Assembly: GCF_902729425.1 (NCBI RefSeq)
Contig: NZ_CACVCH010000001.1
Location: 379,501-443,500 of the forward strand
Reading direction: 5' to 3'
From: Magnetospirillum sp. SS-4
GTDB taxonomy: Bacteria; Pseudomonadota; Alphaproteobacteria; Rhodospirillales; Magnetospirillaceae
DNA: 64,000 bases
Shown here: positions 8,870 to 21,142 of the stretch, one piece after another
Numbering within the stretch: position 1 is the first letter of the stretch
Layout: each line of letters opens with the position of its first letter
Notes under the pieces: generated by a model
The model's input: only the letters and a program-made list of their open reading frames with translations
Databases searched by the model: none
Told to the model about the DNA's origin: nothing
Position numbers and translations under genes: made by a program

Positions 8870-9895
8870 ATGCGCAGCATCAAGACGCTCCTCGTCGCCA
8901 CGGCCATCGCCGCCGTCCCCGCCCTGGCCCAGGCCCAGTGGTATGTCGGCCTCGACGCCGGCGCGCAGTTCCTCCAGGATTCCGACAACAGCGGCACCGG
9001 CCTCGGCTACAAGAGCGAGTCCGACATCGGCTGGCTGACCCAGGGCCAGATCGGCCACGCCTTCGGCCCGTGGCGCCTTGAAGGCGAACTCAGCTACCGT
9101 TCCAGCGGCATCGACACGGTCGGCGGCACCTCGGGCAGCGGCGACACCACCGCCCTCGGCCTCATGGTCAACGGCCTCTACCACTTCATGCCGCAGTCCA
9201 GCTGGCATCCGTTCGTCGGCGCCGGCATCGGCGCCGCGCAGGTCGACGCCGGCTCGGTCAAGCGCAACAACGTCGAACTCTATTCCGGCGACGACTGGCA
9301 GTTCGCCTATCAGGGCTTCGCCGGCCTGGCCTATGACGTCAGCAAGGATGTCGAGCTGAAGGCCCAGTACCGCTACTTCGCCACCCTGGATTACGAGACC
9401 AAGGCCGCCAACGGCACCGCCCTGGACAGCGAATACCGCGACCATGCCGTGCTGATCGGCTTTACCTACAAGTTCAACCCGCCGCCGGTCGCCGCCCCGG
9501 CCCCCGCGCCCGCCCCGATGCCGGTGGCGGCCCCCGCTCCCGCCCCGGCTCCCAAGCCCATGGTGGCGAAGAACTTCATCGTGTTCTTCGACTTCGACAA
9601 GGCCGCCGTGACTCCCGAGGCCGACCGCGTCATCCAGCAGGCCGCCGCCGCCGCCAAGTCGACCGGCGCCGCCCGCATCGACCTGACCGGCCACACCGAC
9701 ACCTCCGGCAGCGACAAGTACAATCAGGCCCTGTCGCTGAAGCGCGCCGAGGCGGTCAAGGCCCAGCTGGTCAGGCAGGGCGTGCCCGCCGGCCAGATCA
9801 TCACCGTCGCCAAGGGCGAAAGCTCGCCCATGGTCAAGACCCCCGATGGCGTGCGCGAGCCGCAGAACCGCCGGGTCGAGATCGTCCTGCCGTAG
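8870..9895 (+). CDS. OmpA-family outer membrane protein
   Basis: 341 aa. Signal peptide of about 22 residues (cleavage near AQAQWYV), an N-terminal beta-barrel domain to about residue 205, a Pro/Ala hinge of about 30 residues (repeated PAPAP), and a C-terminal OmpA peptidoglycan-binding domain (FIVFFDFDKAAVTPEA, LTGHTDTSGSDKYN, NRRVEIVLP). It would anchor the outer membrane to the cell wall. AAGGA lies 9 bases before the ATG. A strong terminator follows at 9924, so the gene is monocistronic. Confidence 0.92.
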   Translation: MRSIKTLLVATAIAAVPALAQAQWYVGLDAGAQFLQDSDNSGTGLGYKSESDIGWLTQGQIGHAFGPWRLEGELSYRSSGIDTVGGTSGSGDTTALGLMVNGLYHFMPQSSWHPFVGAGIGAAQVDAGSVKRNNVELYSGDDWQFAYQGFAGLAYDVSKDVELKAQYRYFATLDYETKAANGTALDSEYRDHAVLIGFTYKFNPPPVAAPAPAPAPMPVAAPAPAPAPKPMVAKNFIVFFDFDKAAVTPEADRVIQQAAAAAKSTGAARIDLTGHTDTSGSDKYNQALSLKRAEAVKAQLVRQGVPAGQIITVAKGESSPMVKTPDGVREPQNRRVEIVLP

Positions 9896-9923
9896 ACGGC
9901 CGCCACCCCGATATCCGGACAGC

Positions 9924-9960
9924 AGGGGGTCCAGCCGCGAGGCTGGACCCCCTCTTCGTT
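9924..9960 (+). terminator. strong intrinsic terminator after the ompA-like gene
   Basis: A perfect 13-bp stem (AGGGGGTCCAGCC with its complement) closes a GCGA tetraloop at 9937-9940, followed by CTTCGTT. Confidence 0.8.
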
Positions 9961-10019
9961 CCGGCCGGTCCTGCCAAACTTCTTGATTCTTGCCCCGGTT
10001 CCGACGAAAACCCACAGCC

Positions 10020-11606
10020 ATGAGCACATTGTCCGACGCCCTGGCGCTGCGGCGCACCTTCGCCATCATCTCGCATCCCGATGCCGGCAAGACCACCCTG
10101 ACCGAAAAGCTGCTGCTGTTCGGCGGTGCCATCCAGCTTGCCGGCGCGGTGCGCGCCCGTGGCGAGCAGCGCCGAACCCGTTCCGACTGGATGGCCATCG
10201 AGAAGGAGCGCGGCATCTCGGTGTCGGCCTCGGTGATGACCTTCGAGCACGAGGGGTTGACCTTCAACCTGCTGGACACCCCGGGCCACGAGGACTTTTC
10301 CGAGGACACCTACCGCACCCTGACGGCGGTGGACTCGGCGGTGATGGTGCTGGACGCCGCCAAGGGCATCGAGACCCAGACCCTGAAGCTGTTCGAGGTC
10401 TGCCGGTTGCGCGACGTCCCCATCGTCACCTTCGTCAACAAGGTCGACCGCGAGGGCCGCGACACCTTCGACCTGCTGCACGAGGTGGAAAAGACCCTGG
10501 CGCTGGACGTCACGCCGGTGACCTGGCCCATCGGCATGGGCCGCGACCTGAAGGGCGTGTTCGATCTGGTGCGCGACCGGGTCATCCTGTTCGACCCCGG
10601 CCGGGGCGACCATATCGCCGAGATCGCGGTGGACGCGCCGCTGGATTCGCCCAAGCTGGACGAGGTGGTGGGCGCCGCCGCCGCCGCCAAGCTGCGCGAG
10701 GACGTGGAACTGGTCCGGGGCGGCTATCCCGAATTCGACCTGGAAAGCTTCCTGGCCGGCCACATGACGCCGGTGTTTTTCGGCAGCGCGCTCAAGACCT
10801 TCGGCGTCGCCGAACTGCTGAAGGGCATCGGCCGGCTGGCGCCGGCGCCGCTGGCTCGCAAATCCGACAAGCGGCTGGTGGAACCGGACGAAGCCAAGGT
10901 TACCGGCTTCGTCTTCAAGGTCCAGGCCAACATGGACCCCAACCACCGCGACCGCATCGCCTTCTTCCGCATCTGCTCGGGCCGCTTCCGGCGTGGCATG
11001 AAGCTGAGGCATGTGCGTTCGGGCAAGGTCATGGCCCTGGTCAATCCGGTGTTCTTCCTGGCCCGCGACCGCGAACTGGCGGAAGAGGCCTTTCCCGGCG
11101 ACATCATGGGCATCCCCAATCACGGCCAGCTTCGCATCGGCGACACCCTGTCGGAAAGCGAGGACCTCAACTTCCTCGGCATTCCCACCTTCGCGCCCGA
11201 GGTGCTGCGCCGCGTCCGCCTGGACGACCCCATGAAGGCCAAGCAGTTGAAGAAGGCGCTGGAGGATCTGGCCGAGGAAGGCGTCAGCCAGGTGTTCAAG
11301 CCGCTGGACGGTTCCACCTGGATCGTCGGCGTGGTCGGCGCCCTGCAATTCGACGTGCTGACCACCCGCATCGAAAGCGAGTATTCCATCAAGGCCGGAT
11401 TCGAGGAAGCCCCGTTCGTCACCGCCCGCTGGGTGGCCTGCGACGACGAGACCGCCATGAAGCGGTTCATGGAGGCCAACAAATCCAACATGGCCGAGGA
11501 CCGCGACGGCGGCATCGTCTATCTGGCGCGCAACACCTGGCAGCTCAACCGGGCGCAGCAGGATTTCGAGATGGTCCGCTTCACCGCGACGCGGGAGCAG
11601 CACTGA
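10020..11606 (+). CDS. prfC: peptide chain release factor 3
   Basis: GTPase that recycles RF1/RF2 from the ribosome after termination. 528 aa from the ATG at 10020 (MSTLSDALALRR); an in-frame ATG at 9990 would add ten residues not typical of RF3. G1 is SHPDAGKTTL, G3 is DTPGHEDFSEDT and G4 is NKVDREGRD; the RF3-specific C-terminal region contains LQFDVLTTRIESEY. Its last 26 bases overlap the end of the convergent GGDEF-EAL gene. Confidence 0.95.
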   Translation: MSTLSDALALRRTFAIISHPDAGKTTLTEKLLLFGGAIQLAGAVRARGEQRRTRSDWMAIEKERGISVSASVMTFEHEGLTFNLLDTPGHEDFSEDTYRTLTAVDSAVMVLDAAKGIETQTLKLFEVCRLRDVPIVTFVNKVDREGRDTFDLLHEVEKTLALDVTPVTWPIGMGRDLKGVFDLVRDRVILFDPGRGDHIAEIAVDAPLDSPKLDEVVGAAAAAKLREDVELVRGGYPEFDLESFLAGHMTPVFFGSALKTFGVAELLKGIGRLAPAPLARKSDKRLVEPDEAKVTGFVFKVQANMDPNHRDRIAFFRICSGRFRRGMKLRHVRSGKVMALVNPVFFLARDRELAEEAFPGDIMGIPNHGQLRIGDTLSESEDLNFLGIPTFAPEVLRRVRLDDPMKAKQLKKALEDLAEEGVSQVFKPLDGSTWIVGVVGALQFDVLTTRIESEYSIKAGFEEAPFVTARWVACDDETAMKRFMEANKSNMAEDRDGGIVYLARNTWQLNRAQQDFEMVRFTATREQH

Positions 11607-14088
11607 GGCCGCTCCGGTCCAGGATGAAAGACAGGGCTGCGCTCTCGGGCAGCGGATGGCTGAGGTGATAGCCCTGGGCGCCGTCGCAGGCCATCCGCCG
11701 CAGGCAATCCAGTTGAATCGGAGTCTCGACCCCCTCGGCGATCACGGTCCAGCCCAGGGAATGGGCCAGGGCGGTGGCGGCGGCGCACAGGGCGGCGGCG
11801 CCGGGACCGCCGTCCATGTCGGCGGTCAGCGAACGGTCGAGCTTCAGGTAGCTCAGCGGAAACTGCTTCAGGTGCCGCAGCGAGGTCGGGCCGGTGCCGA
11901 AATCGTCCATGGCGAGGGCGACGCCCATCGACCGGATCTCGGCCATCACCGCCAGGACCGCTTCGGGATCGGCCATGGCCGCCTGCTCGGCGACCTCCAG
12001 GGTCAGGAGGCCCGGCGCCAGCGCCGAGGCGGCCAGGCCGGCGCGGACCAGACCGGCCAGGGTTCGCGGCCTGATCTGCGACGCGCCGACGTTGATCGCC
12101 AGACGGATCGGCCCGCCGGTCACGGATTGCCAGTGGGCAAGCGTGCGCATGGCCCGGGTCATGACCCAGGCCCCGATCGGGTCCATCAGGTCCAGTTCGT
12201 CGGCCATGGAAATGAACGCCGCCGGCAGCATCAGCCCCTCGCCCGGCCGGTTCCAGCGGATCAGCGCCTCGACCCCGACCACCGCGCCGGTGCCCAGATC
12301 CATCTGCGGCTGGTAGTGCAGGACGAATTCGTCGCGGTCGAGGGCGCCGCGCAGGGCGGTTTCGAAGTCCAGCCGCCGCCTGACCGAGGTGTTCATGGTC
12401 TCGTCGAAGAAGCGGTAGCGGCCGCGCCCCGCCGTCTTGGCGTGATACATGGCCACGTCCGCGTTCTTCATCAGCGTGGCGCGGTCGCCGCCGTCGTCGG
12501 GAAACACCCCGATGCCGATGGAGGTGGACGTGGTCAGGCGATGCGGCCCCACCACCACCGGCGCCCCCACCTGGGCGATGATCTTGTCCAGGATCACCAC
12601 CACGTCGGCGGGATCGCCGAAATCGCTGACCACCACCACGAATTCGTCGCCGCCCAGGCGGGCGACGATGTCGGATTCCCGCACGCAGGATTGCAGCCGC
12701 CGGCTGACCTCGATCAGCAATTCGTCACCGACCGCATGGCCCAGGGTGTCGTTGACCGACTTGAAGCGGTCGAGATCGAGGAACAGGACGGCGAGGCGGG
12801 TCTCGTGGCGCCTGGAATCGGCCAGCGACTGTTCCAGCCTTGATTCCAGGGAGTGGCGGTTGGCCAGCCCGGTCAGGGAATCGAAGCGGGCCAGCCGGTT
12901 GATCTCCTCCTCGGCGGCCTTGCGCTCGGTGACGTCGGTGTAGATGCTGACGAAACCGCCGTCGGGCAGCGGCATGCCGCGAATTTCCAGCACCAGCCCG
13001 TTGGGCCGTGCCCGCTCGAACTTGTGCGGCAGCCGCAGGCTGGCCCGTTCCAGCATTCCCTTGACGTGTTCCTCCACATCGACAGTGCCGTATTCGCCGC
13101 GTCGGGCGTTAAAGCGGAACAGATCGGCCATGGTGGTGCCGCCGTCCTCGAACAACTCGTCGGGAAAGTCCAGCAGCCGCTTGAACTCGGCGTTGTAGGC
13201 CACCAGGCGCAGATCCTTGTCGAACAGGCTGATTCCACCGGGAATGTTGTCGAACACCGTCTGGAGAACGTCGTTCTTGCGGCGCACCTCGTGCTCGATG
13301 GAGATGCGGTCGGTGATGTCGGTATAGGTGGTGACGAAGCCGATCAGGCTGTCGCCCAGACGCATGGGCCGACCTTCCACCAGATGGGCCCGGCCGGTGG
13401 GGCGGGACCGTTCAAAGCGGTGCGGCAGGAACTGCATGGCCAGTTCGCGCCTGGCCCGCACATGCGCCGCCGGGTCGCCGGGACCGTATTCGCCGCGCAA
13501 GGCGGGAATCATGATCAGATCGTCGAACGGCACGTCGGGATAGACCGATTCCTCGGGCAGGCCCAGCACGTCCAGCAGATTGGCGTTCCAGAATTTCAGC
13601 CGCAGGTTCTCGTCGAACACCGAGATGCCCTGGGGCAGGTTGTCGATGACCGAGCGCAGGTATTCGGTGCGGCGCTGCAAGGCCTCCTCGGCTTGGCGCT
13701 GGCCGGTGACGTCGGCATAGATGGTGACGAAGCCGCCGCTCGGCAGCGGCGCGCCCCGCACCTGGATCACGACGCCCCCGGGCCGGGTCCGTTCGAAGCA
13801 ATGGGGCTCGAATCGCCGGGCCTGCGCCACCCGCTCGGCCACCAGGGCGGCGCCGTCGCCGGGACCATATTCGCCGCGATCGACGTTGTAGCGCATGAAG
13901 GTGGCGAAATCGGTGCCACGCCGAGAGAAATCAGCGGGAAAATCAAGCAATTCAAGAAAACGGCGGTTGCACAGGACCAGCCGCAGGTCGCGATCGAACA
14001 CGGTGAAGCCCTGGCCGAATTCCTCGACCGCCTCGATCAGATGCCGCCAGTCATCGTCGGTCGAACCCGCGCCTGCACCGTGATGCAT
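11581..14088 (-). CDS. triple-PAS GGDEF-EAL c-di-GMP protein
   Basis: 835 aa, no membrane segments. Three similar PAS modules of the PAS_7 type (roughly residues 12-130, 140-260 and 270-395) each carry a GEYGPGD- or GEYGTVD-like motif. A GGDEF domain follows (~400-560, intact [10 protein letters not shown]) and then an EAL domain (~575-825). EAL catalytic positions look present: EAL in GVEALIRW, Asn in INVGAS, Glu in LEVAE, DDFGTG, Lys in YLKLD, AEGVE and QGYHL. Both synthesis and hydrolysis of cyclic-di-GMP are therefore possible, and the PAS array is the likely sensor. It stands alone, convergent with prfC and divergent from the malyl-CoA-lyase-like gene. Confidence 0.92.
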   Translation of the reverse strand: MHHGAGAGSTDDDWRHLIEAVEEFGQGFTVFDRDLRLVLCNRRFLELLDFPADFSRRGTDFATFMRYNVDRGEYGPGDGAALVAERVAQARRFEPHCFERTRPGGVVIQVRGAPLPSGGFVTIYADVTGQRQAEEALQRRTEYLRSVIDNLPQGISVFDENLRLKFWNANLLDVLGLPEESVYPDVPFDDLIMIPALRGEYGPGDPAAHVRARRELAMQFLPHRFERSRPTGRAHLVEGRPMRLGDSLIGFVTTYTDITDRISIEHEVRRKNDVLQTVFDNIPGGISLFDKDLRLVAYNAEFKRLLDFPDELFEDGGTTMADLFRFNARRGEYGTVDVEEHVKGMLERASLRLPHKFERARPNGLVLEIRGMPLPDGGFVSIYTDVTERKAAEEEINRLARFDSLTGLANRHSLESRLEQSLADSRRHETRLAVLFLDLDRFKSVNDTLGHAVGDELLIEVSRRLQSCVRESDIVARLGGDEFVVVVSDFGDPADVVVILDKIIAQVGAPVVVGPHRLTTSTSIGIGVFPDDGGDRATLMKNADVAMYHAKTAGRGRYRFFDETMNTSVRRRLDFETALRGALDRDEFVLHYQPQMDLGTGAVVGVEALIRWNRPGEGLMLPAAFISMADELDLMDPIGAWVMTRAMRTLAHWQSVTGGPIRLAINVGASQIRPRTLAGLVRAGLAASALAPGLLTLEVAEQAAMADPEAVLAVMAEIRSMGVALAMDDFGTGPTSLRHLKQFPLSYLKLDRSLTADMDGGPGAAALCAAATALAHSLGWTVIAEGVETPIQLDCLRRMACDGAQGYHLSHPLPESAALSFILDRSGLSAAPASR

Positions 14089-14272
14089 GCCGAATCGTCA
14101 CCCCTGTCCCAGCGCCTCAACCCCTGGTGTCGACACTAAGCGAGATTTCCGGCAGAGGAAAGCCCGACCAACGTATCTCGGTAATCTCCCTGATGCAGTT
14201 CCCTCTTGTGCGCCGCACCATCACGCAGCATTATTTCGGCCCATCGTTATTTGTCGCAAGAGGATTGCGTTC

Positions 14273-15322
14273 ATGAGCACCAAGCCGCCCCGCAAGTTCT
14301 TCGAGCCGCTCGCCATCGGCGCGCCGGCCCCCTATCGCGAGCTGCCGGTGCGGCTGGAGCGGATGATCCATTTCTTCCCGCCCCATGTCGAGAAGATGCG
14401 GGCCAAGGCCGGCGAGATGGGCAAGCAGGTGGACGTGCTGCTGGGCAATCTGGAGGACGCCATTCCCGCCGACGCCAAGGAGGCGGCGCGGGCCGGCTTC
14501 GTCGAGGTCGCCAAGGGCTGGGACAATCCCGACACCGGATTGTGGACCCGGGTCAACTGCCTCAACTCGCCCTGGCTGCTGGACGACCTCACCGCCATCG
14601 TCGGCGAGGCCGGCGACAAGGTCGACGTGGTGATGCTGCCCAAGGTGGAAGGCCCATGGGACATCCATTATCTCGACCAGTTGCTGGCGCAGTTGGAGGC
14701 CCGGAACGGGGTCCGCCGTCCCATCCTGATCCACGCCATCTTAGAGACCGCGCTGGGCGTCGAGAATATCGCCGAAATCGCCAAGGCCAGCCCGCGCATG
14801 CACGGCATGAGCCTGGGGCCGGCCGACCTGGCGGCGTCGCGCGGCATGAAGACCACCCGCGTCGGCGGCGGCCATCCGTCCTACGGCGTGCTGGAGGACG
14901 CCGCCGAGGGCCGGGCCGGCCGCACCTTGTTCCAGCAGGATCTGTGGCACTACACCGTCGCCAGGATGGTGGACGCCTGCCAGTCGGCCGGGATCAAGGC
15001 GTTCTACGGCCCGTTCGGCGACTTCTCCGACGATGCCGCCTGCGAGGCGCAGTTCCGCAACGCCTTCCTGCTGGGCTGCGCCGGCGGCTGGAGCCTGCAT
15101 CCCAAGCAGATCGACATCGCCAAGAAGGTGTTCAGCCCCGACGTGGCCGAGGTGCTGTTCGCCAGGAAGATTCTCGACGCCATGCCCGACGGCACCGGCG
15201 CGGTGATGATCGACGGCAAGATGCAGGACGACGCCACCTGGAAGCAGGCCAAGGTCATGGTCGACCTCGCCAGGGCGGTGGCGGCCAAGGACCCGGTGAT
15301 GGCCGCCGCCTACGGACTGTGA
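14273..15322 (+). CDS. HpcH/HpaI-family CoA-ester lyase, malyl-CoA lyase-like
   Basis: 349 aa from the ATG at 14273, preceded by AGAGGA. Family landmarks are [18 protein letters not shown] (metal and CoA region), [10 protein letters not shown], a catalytic Glu in [36 protein letters not shown] and [10 protein letters not shown]. Relatives include L-malyl-CoA/beta-methylmalyl-CoA lyase of the ethylmalonyl-CoA pathway and citrate-lyase beta subunits. The GPFGDFSDD and HPKQ motifs favour a malyl-CoA lyase role, consistent with PHA/acetyl-CoA metabolism suggested by the phasin gene nearby. Substrate is inferred. Spacer 14089-14272 is the only upstream regulatory region. Confidence 0.8.
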   Translation: MSTKPPRKFFEPLAIGAPAPYRELPVRLERMIHFFPPHVEKMRAKAGEMGKQVDVLLGNLEDAIPADAKEAARAGFVEVAKGWDNPDTGLWTRVNCLNSPWLLDDLTAIVGEAGDKVDVVMLPKVEGPWDIHYLDQLLAQLEARNGVRRPILIHAILETALGVENIAEIAKASPRMHGMSLGPADLAASRGMKTTRVGGGHPSYGVLEDAAEGRAGRTLFQQDLWHYTVARMVDACQSAGIKAFYGPFGDFSDDAACEAQFRNAFLLGCAGGWSLHPKQIDIAKKVFSPDVAEVLFARKILDAMPDGTGAVMIDGKMQDDATWKQAKVMVDLARAVAAKDPVMAAAYGL

Positions 15323-15330
15323 CGGCGCGG

Positions 15331-15367
15331 GCGCCGGAGGGAGGAGGTCTCCTCCTCGTTCCGGCGC
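15331..15367. terminator. bidirectional terminator between convergent genes
   Basis: GCGCCGGA (15331-15338) pairs with TCCGGCGC (15360-15367), and inside it GAGGAGG pairs with CCTCCTC around TCT. It lies between the convergent stops at 15322 and 15375. Confidence 0.65.
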
Positions 15368-15374
15368 CGGCCGG

Positions 15375-15719
15375 CTACTCGTCCTCGTCGATGGCGGAGG
15401 CGGGCAGGACGGTGACGCCCGAGCCGTCGTCCTCCTCGATCAGGACCAGATCGCCCTGGATGCGGTCGTCGCCCTCGGCCAGATGATTGAAGTAATGCCA
15501 CAGGAACGAGACGGCGATGGTCTGGTCGATCTCGTCCTCCTCGTCCATCTCGTCCTCGTCCATGGCCGAGATGTCGCGCAGGATGTCCAGCGAATCGTCG
15601 AACATCTCCGTCAGGTCGGGGTTATCCTCAAGCACGTTCTTGATGATGTAGTCGTGCTCGGAATCCTCCAGCTCATATTTCCATTGGGCGGTGCCCGACT
15701 TGTAATACACGGTGATCAT
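15375..15719 (-). CDS. acidic hypothetical protein
   Basis: 114 aa from the ATG at 15719 (MITVYYKSGTAQWKYEL), with GAGGAGAGG upstream as ribosome-binding site; the longer in-frame ORF back to 16295 is antisense to purU and rejected. The protein is strongly acidic, with a DEDEMDEEDEID run in the middle and an acidic C-terminus (AIDEDE), and no membrane segment. I do not recognise the family. It is divergent from purU with a 132-base spacer. Confidence 0.7.
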   Translation of the reverse strand: MITVYYKSGTAQWKYELEDSEHDYIIKNVLEDNPDLTEMFDDSLDILRDISAMDEDEMDEEDEIDQTIAVSFLWHYFNHLAEGDDRIQGDLVLIEEDDGSGVTVLPASAIDEDE

Positions 15720-15851
15720 CGGGCCTCTCCTCAGGCAGGGCCGGCAATGGGTCGGACCTTCGGGCATTTGCGAAAAAAACGCAAGGGGGCGATTGCCGGC
15801 CCGGCGCGTCCGGGCTAAACCTGTGGCTGGGCGCATGACGGGAGCGACAGC

Positions 15852-16715
15852 ATGGCCGAGAAGCGGGCTTGGATACTGACCATCACCTGTCCCGACACGG
15901 TGGGAATCGTGGCGGCGGTCTCGGGATTCCTCAGCCAGCACGATTGCTTCATCACCGAGGCGGCGCAGTACGGCGATCCGCTGTCGTCGCGCTTCTTCAT
16001 GCGAATCGTGTTCGGGCCGGGCGCCATGACGCCCCCCAAGGGCGAGTTCGAAAAGCTGTTCACCGCCATCGCCGACCGTTTCCAGATGATCTGGAAGCTG
16101 CATGACGCCGGCCGCAAGGCCCGCGTGGTGATCCTGGTGTCCAAGTTCGGCCATTGCCTCAACGACCTGCTGCACCGCTATCACACCGGCTCGCTCAACG
16201 TCGAGATTCCGGCGGTGATCTCCAACCACCAGGAGATGCGCTCCATCGTCGAATGGCACGGCATCCCCTATCACTATTTGGCGGTGGACAAGCACGACAA
16301 GGCCGCCCAGGAAACCCGGGTGATGGAGGTCATCGACCGCTCCGGCGCCGAACTGGTGGTGCTGGCCCGCTACATGCAGATCCTGTCCACCGACATGTGC
16401 GCCCGGCTACAGGGGCGCGCCATCAACATCCACCATTCGTTCCTGCCCAGTTTCAAGGGCGCCAAGCCCTATCACCAGGCCCATTCCCGGGGCGTCAAGA
16501 TCATCGGCGCCACCGCCCATTACGTCACCCCCGACCTGGACGAAGGCCCCATCATCGAGCAAAGCGTCGAGCGGGTCGACCACACCCATACCCCCGACGA
16601 TCTGGTGGCCATCGGCCGCGACATCGAGAACGTGGTGCTGGCCCGCGCCGTGCGCTGGCACACCGAACAGCGGGTGCTGCTGAACGGGTCCAAGACGGTG
16701 GTGTTCCGCAGCTGA
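15852..16715 (+). CDS. purU: formyltetrahydrofolate deformylase
   Basis: Hydrolyses 10-formyl-THF to formate and THF, balancing one-carbon pools. 287 aa with an N-terminal ACT regulatory domain (residues ~7-85, ITCPDTVGIVAAVSGFL) and a formyltransferase-type catalytic domain. The catalytic triad region is visible: NIHHSFLPSF with Asn and His, and the Asp in TPDLDEGPIIEQ. Length and domain order match PurU. Confidence 0.94.
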   Translation: MAEKRAWILTITCPDTVGIVAAVSGFLSQHDCFITEAAQYGDPLSSRFFMRIVFGPGAMTPPKGEFEKLFTAIADRFQMIWKLHDAGRKARVVILVSKFGHCLNDLLHRYHTGSLNVEIPAVISNHQEMRSIVEWHGIPYHYLAVDKHDKAAQETRVMEVIDRSGAELVVLARYMQILSTDMCARLQGRAINIHHSFLPSFKGAKPYHQAHSRGVKIIGATAHYVTPDLDEGPIIEQSVERVDHTHTPDDLVAIGRDIENVVLARAVRWHTEQRVLLNGSKTVVFRS

Positions 16716-16769
16716 TTGACTCTTCGGGCGCCGCCGTCAGGATATGAGTTCGACGAGCCGATAGTTTGA

Positions 16770-18503
<1,734 letters not shown>

Positions 18504-18518
18504 AGAAAAGAGGGACTC

Positions 18519-18731
18519 ACCACAGAGACACAGAGAGGCTCTGCCGGACGGAACCTCATTGTCTCCCCGTCATCGCCGGGCTTGACCCGGCGACCCACGT
18601 GGTGCCGCACTTGAGCCATCGACAGTGCGGAACGACGTGGATGCCCGGAACAAGTCCGGGCAATACTAGTAATTGGAAGTGTTAATGTGCAAACTTGATC
18701 GTTATGATTGCTATTCTATGTCTCTGTGGTT
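18519..18731. repeat. small element with inverted ends
   Basis: The left end ACCACAGAGACACAGAG (18519-18535) is matched in inverted form by CTATGTCTCTGTGGTT (18716-18731). The element lies between pgm and an AT-rich small gene and contains the palindromic unit at 18567-18665. It looks like a miniature inverted-repeat element or a composite of intergenic repeats; no transposase is present. Confidence 0.55.
18567..18665. repeat. extragenic palindromic repeat unit
   Basis: Two facing halves, CGTCATCGCCGGGCTTGACC near 18569 and GATGCCCGGAACAAGTCCGGGC near 18640-18661, each contain their own small CCGGG/CCCGG stem. This resembles dispersed extragenic palindromes (CGTCATTGCCGGGCTTGAC type) widespread in alphaproteobacteria. 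Confidence 0.55.
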
Positions 18732-18772
18732 CATGATCTGGCCCCACCATTACGATGACAGGAGCTGGAACG

Positions 18773-19165
18773 ATGAGTTGGACGATTGAGCAATCGGCTG
18801 CAATTGCCACGATTGTGAGCTTGGTAATTGCGGCGATATCCCTGGTCATACTGATCTATCCTGCATTCAAATATGTTAGAATCCGCAGGGAGGATCGCCA
18901 GCATCGCGAATTTGAGACATATCATGGATTGGTCAAAACAGCAGTTGGCGATACAGATAATATTGCAAATAGGTATGCAGATCGACAAATTGCTGCAATT
19001 TATGAATTGCGGAACTATAATAGGTACTATGAAGTTACAGGACGCATCTTGGAAAATTTAAGGAAAGCCATTAACTCAAGAGACACCCGTAATGATCAAG
19101 GCCCATTATCCGTCTGTAAAGAAATCGATCTCACTCTTGACGTAATTACGAGATACAAAAAATGA
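18773..19165 (+). CDS. AT-rich small membrane protein, probably acquired
   Basis: 130 aa from the ATG at 18773, with AGGAG nine bases upstream. A single transmembrane helix lies near residues 8-30 ([20 protein letters not shown]), then a basic RRED region and a soluble helical part ([30 protein letters not shown]). No family recognised. Its base composition is far more AT-rich than every neighbour, and it sits just after a small inverted-repeat element, both pointing to transfer. The stop overlaps the phosphomannomutase start (ATGA), so it is nevertheless positioned for translational coupling. Confidence 0.65.
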   Translation: MSWTIEQSAAIATIVSLVIAAISLVILIYPAFKYVRIRREDRQHREFETYHGLVKTAVGDTDNIANRYADRQIAAIYELRNYNRYYEVTGRILENLRKAINSRDTRNDQGPLSVCKEIDLTLDVITRYKK

Positions 19166-20550
19166 CCCACGCCTTCCACCCCACCATCCTGCGGGAATAC
19201 GACATTCGCGGCATTGTCGGCGAAACCCTGTTCGCCGCCGATGCCCGCGCCATCGGCCGTGCCTTCGGCACCCGCGTGCGCCGCAACGGCGGCCGGGTGG
19301 TGTGCGTCGGCTGGGACGGGCGGCTATCGTCGCCCGAGATGGCCGAGGCGCTGGCCGAGGGCCTGATGGCCTCGGGATGTTCGGTGCGGCGCGTCGGGCG
19401 GGGGCCGACCCCGATGCTGTACTACGCCGCCAAGGTACGGGAGGCCGATGGCGGCATCATGGTGACCGGCAGCCACAACCCCCCCGACCACAACGGCTTC
19501 AAGATGGTGCTGGCGGGGCGGCCGTTCTTCGGCGCCGACATTCAGGACCTGGGCCGGCTTGCCGCCGCCGGCGATCTTGAAAGCGGCGAGGGCGAGGCGG
19601 TCGACGACGCCATCCTGCCGGACTATGTCGCTCGCCTGGCACAGGATTACGACGGCGCCCGCGACCTGACCGTGGTGTGGGATTGCGGCAACGGCGCCAC
19701 CGGCGAGGCGCTGGCCGAACTGGTCAAGACCCTGCCCGGCCGCCACACTGTGCTGTATGGCGAGATCGACGGACGTTTTCCCAACCACCATCCCGACCCC
19801 ACCGAGCCCCACAATCTGGTGGCGCTTCAGGACCGGGTGCTGGTCGAGGGCGCCCATCTCGGCATCGCCTTCGACGGCGACGGCGACCGTATCGGCGTGG
19901 TCGACGGCGAGGGCCGCATCCTGTGGGGCGACCAGATCCTGGTGATCCTGGCCGAGGACCTGCTGAAGGCCCGGCCCGGCGCCACCATCATCGCCGACGT
20001 CAAGGCCAGCCGGGTGTTCTTCGACGAGGTGACGCGCATGGGCGGCAACGCGGTGATGGGCCGTACCGGCCATTCGCTGATCAAGACCCGGATGGCCGAG
20101 ACCGGGGCGCCCCTGGCCGGCGAGATGAGCGGCCACATCTTCTTTGCCGACCGCTATTACGGCTTCGACGACGCGCTGTACGCCGCCGTGCGCCTGCTGG
20201 GCGTGGTGGCACGCTGGGATCGGGAAACCTTGGCCCATCGCCGCGACCGGCTGCCCCACATGGTCAACACCCCGGAATTGCGCTTCGACTGTCCCGACCA
20301 GCGCAAGTTCGCCGTGATCGGCGAGGTCAGGGCGCGACTGGAGGCGGCGGGCGCGGCCTTCAACGCCATCGACGGCGTTCGCGTCGACACCGCGGACGGC
20401 TGGTGGCTGCTGCGCGCGTCGAACACCCAGGCGGTGCTGGTGGCCCGTTGCGAGGCCGCCTCGGCCGAGGGGCTGAAACGGCTGCGGGCCGCCCTGGCCG
20501 ATCAATTGGCGCAAAGCGGGGTCGCGCCGCCGGCCTCAGTTGGACATTGA
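19162..20550 (+). CDS. phosphomannomutase/phosphoglucomutase
   Basis: Alpha-D-phosphohexomutase of the AlgC/ManB group, making mannose-1-phosphate (and possibly glucose-1-phosphate) for nucleotide-sugar and polysaccharide synthesis. 462 aa with all four active-site loops: [11 protein letters not shown] (phosphoserine), FDGDGDRIG (metal), GEMSGHIFF (sugar) and RASNTQAV (phosphate). Second hexomutase in the window after pgm. A product for GDP-mannose would fit the GDP-sugar-like dehydratase at 26945, but that link is inferred. Confidence 0.93.
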   Translation: MTHAFHPTILREYDIRGIVGETLFAADARAIGRAFGTRVRRNGGRVVCVGWDGRLSSPEMAEALAEGLMASGCSVRRVGRGPTPMLYYAAKVREADGGIMVTGSHNPPDHNGFKMVLAGRPFFGADIQDLGRLAAAGDLESGEGEAVDDAILPDYVARLAQDYDGARDLTVVWDCGNGATGEALAELVKTLPGRHTVLYGEIDGRFPNHHPDPTEPHNLVALQDRVLVEGAHLGIAFDGDGDRIGVVDGEGRILWGDQILVILAEDLLKARPGATIIADVKASRVFFDEVTRMGGNAVMGRTGHSLIKTRMAETGAPLAGEMSGHIFFADRYYGFDDALYAAVRLLGVVARWDRETLAHRRDRLPHMVNTPELRFDCPDQRKFAVIGEVRARLEAAGAAFNAIDGVRVDTADGWWLLRASNTQAVLVARCEAASAEGLKRLRAALADQLAQSGVAPPASVGH

Positions 20551-20634
20551 AATTCTCCGGCACGCCCCCCATTCTGGACCACGTACAATCTGCCGACCGA
20601 AACGGTTGAAGCAAAATCAAAAGGGGGACCATCG

Positions 20635-21066
20635 ATGTCCGTTGAAGCCATCCTGAAGACCAAGGGCAGCAACGTCTTTACCGTCCGGCCCGAACACGCG
20701 GTGGCCGACGCCGCCGCCCTGCTGACCAACAAGAAGGTCGGCGTCGCGGTGGTGTGCGACGCCAAGGGCAAGCTGGTGGGCGTGCTGTCGGAACGCGACA
20801 TCGTCAAGGGCCTGTCCCAGTACGGCAAGAGCGCGCTGGAAATGCCGGTCCGCAACATCATGTCCAGCCCGGTGGTCACCTGCTCGCCCTCGGATTCGAT
20901 CAAGGCGGTGATGGAGGTGATGACCGAGCGCCGCATCCGCCACCTGCCGGTGGTCGAGAAGGACGAATTGCTGGGCATCGTCTCCATCGGCGACGCCGTC
21001 AATTTCCGCCTGCACGAGGCGCAGATGGAAATGAACGTTCTGCGCGATTTCGCCGCCACCCGCTGA
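20635..21066 (+). CDS. tandem CBS-domain protein
   Basis: 143 aa made of two CBS motifs (residues ~5-62 and ~72-130), for example VADAAALLTNKKVGVAVV, VGVLSERDIVKGL and RRIRHLPVVEKDELLGIVSIGD. Stand-alone CBS pairs bind adenine nucleotides and report energy status to a partner, which is not identifiable here. AAGGGGG precedes the ATG. A strong terminator follows at 21080. Confidence 0.9.
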   Translation: MSVEAILKTKGSNVFTVRPEHAVADAAALLTNKKVGVAVVCDAKGKLVGVLSERDIVKGLSQYGKSALEMPVRNIMSSPVVTCSPSDSIKAVMEVMTERRIRHLPVVEKDELLGIVSIGDAVNFRLHEAQMEMNVLRDFAATR

Positions 21067-21079
21067 ACTCCGCCGGTTC

Positions 21080-21115
21080 ACGCCCCCGAAGCGGTCGCCG
21101 CTTCGGGGGCGTTTT
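21080..21115 (+). terminator. intrinsic terminator after the CBS gene
   Basis: ACGCCCCCGAAGCG pairs with CGCTTCGGGGGCGT around a short loop and is followed by TTTTG. Confidence 0.85.
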
Positions 21116-21142
21116 GCTGGGAGCATTGCAAGAATCGAATGC

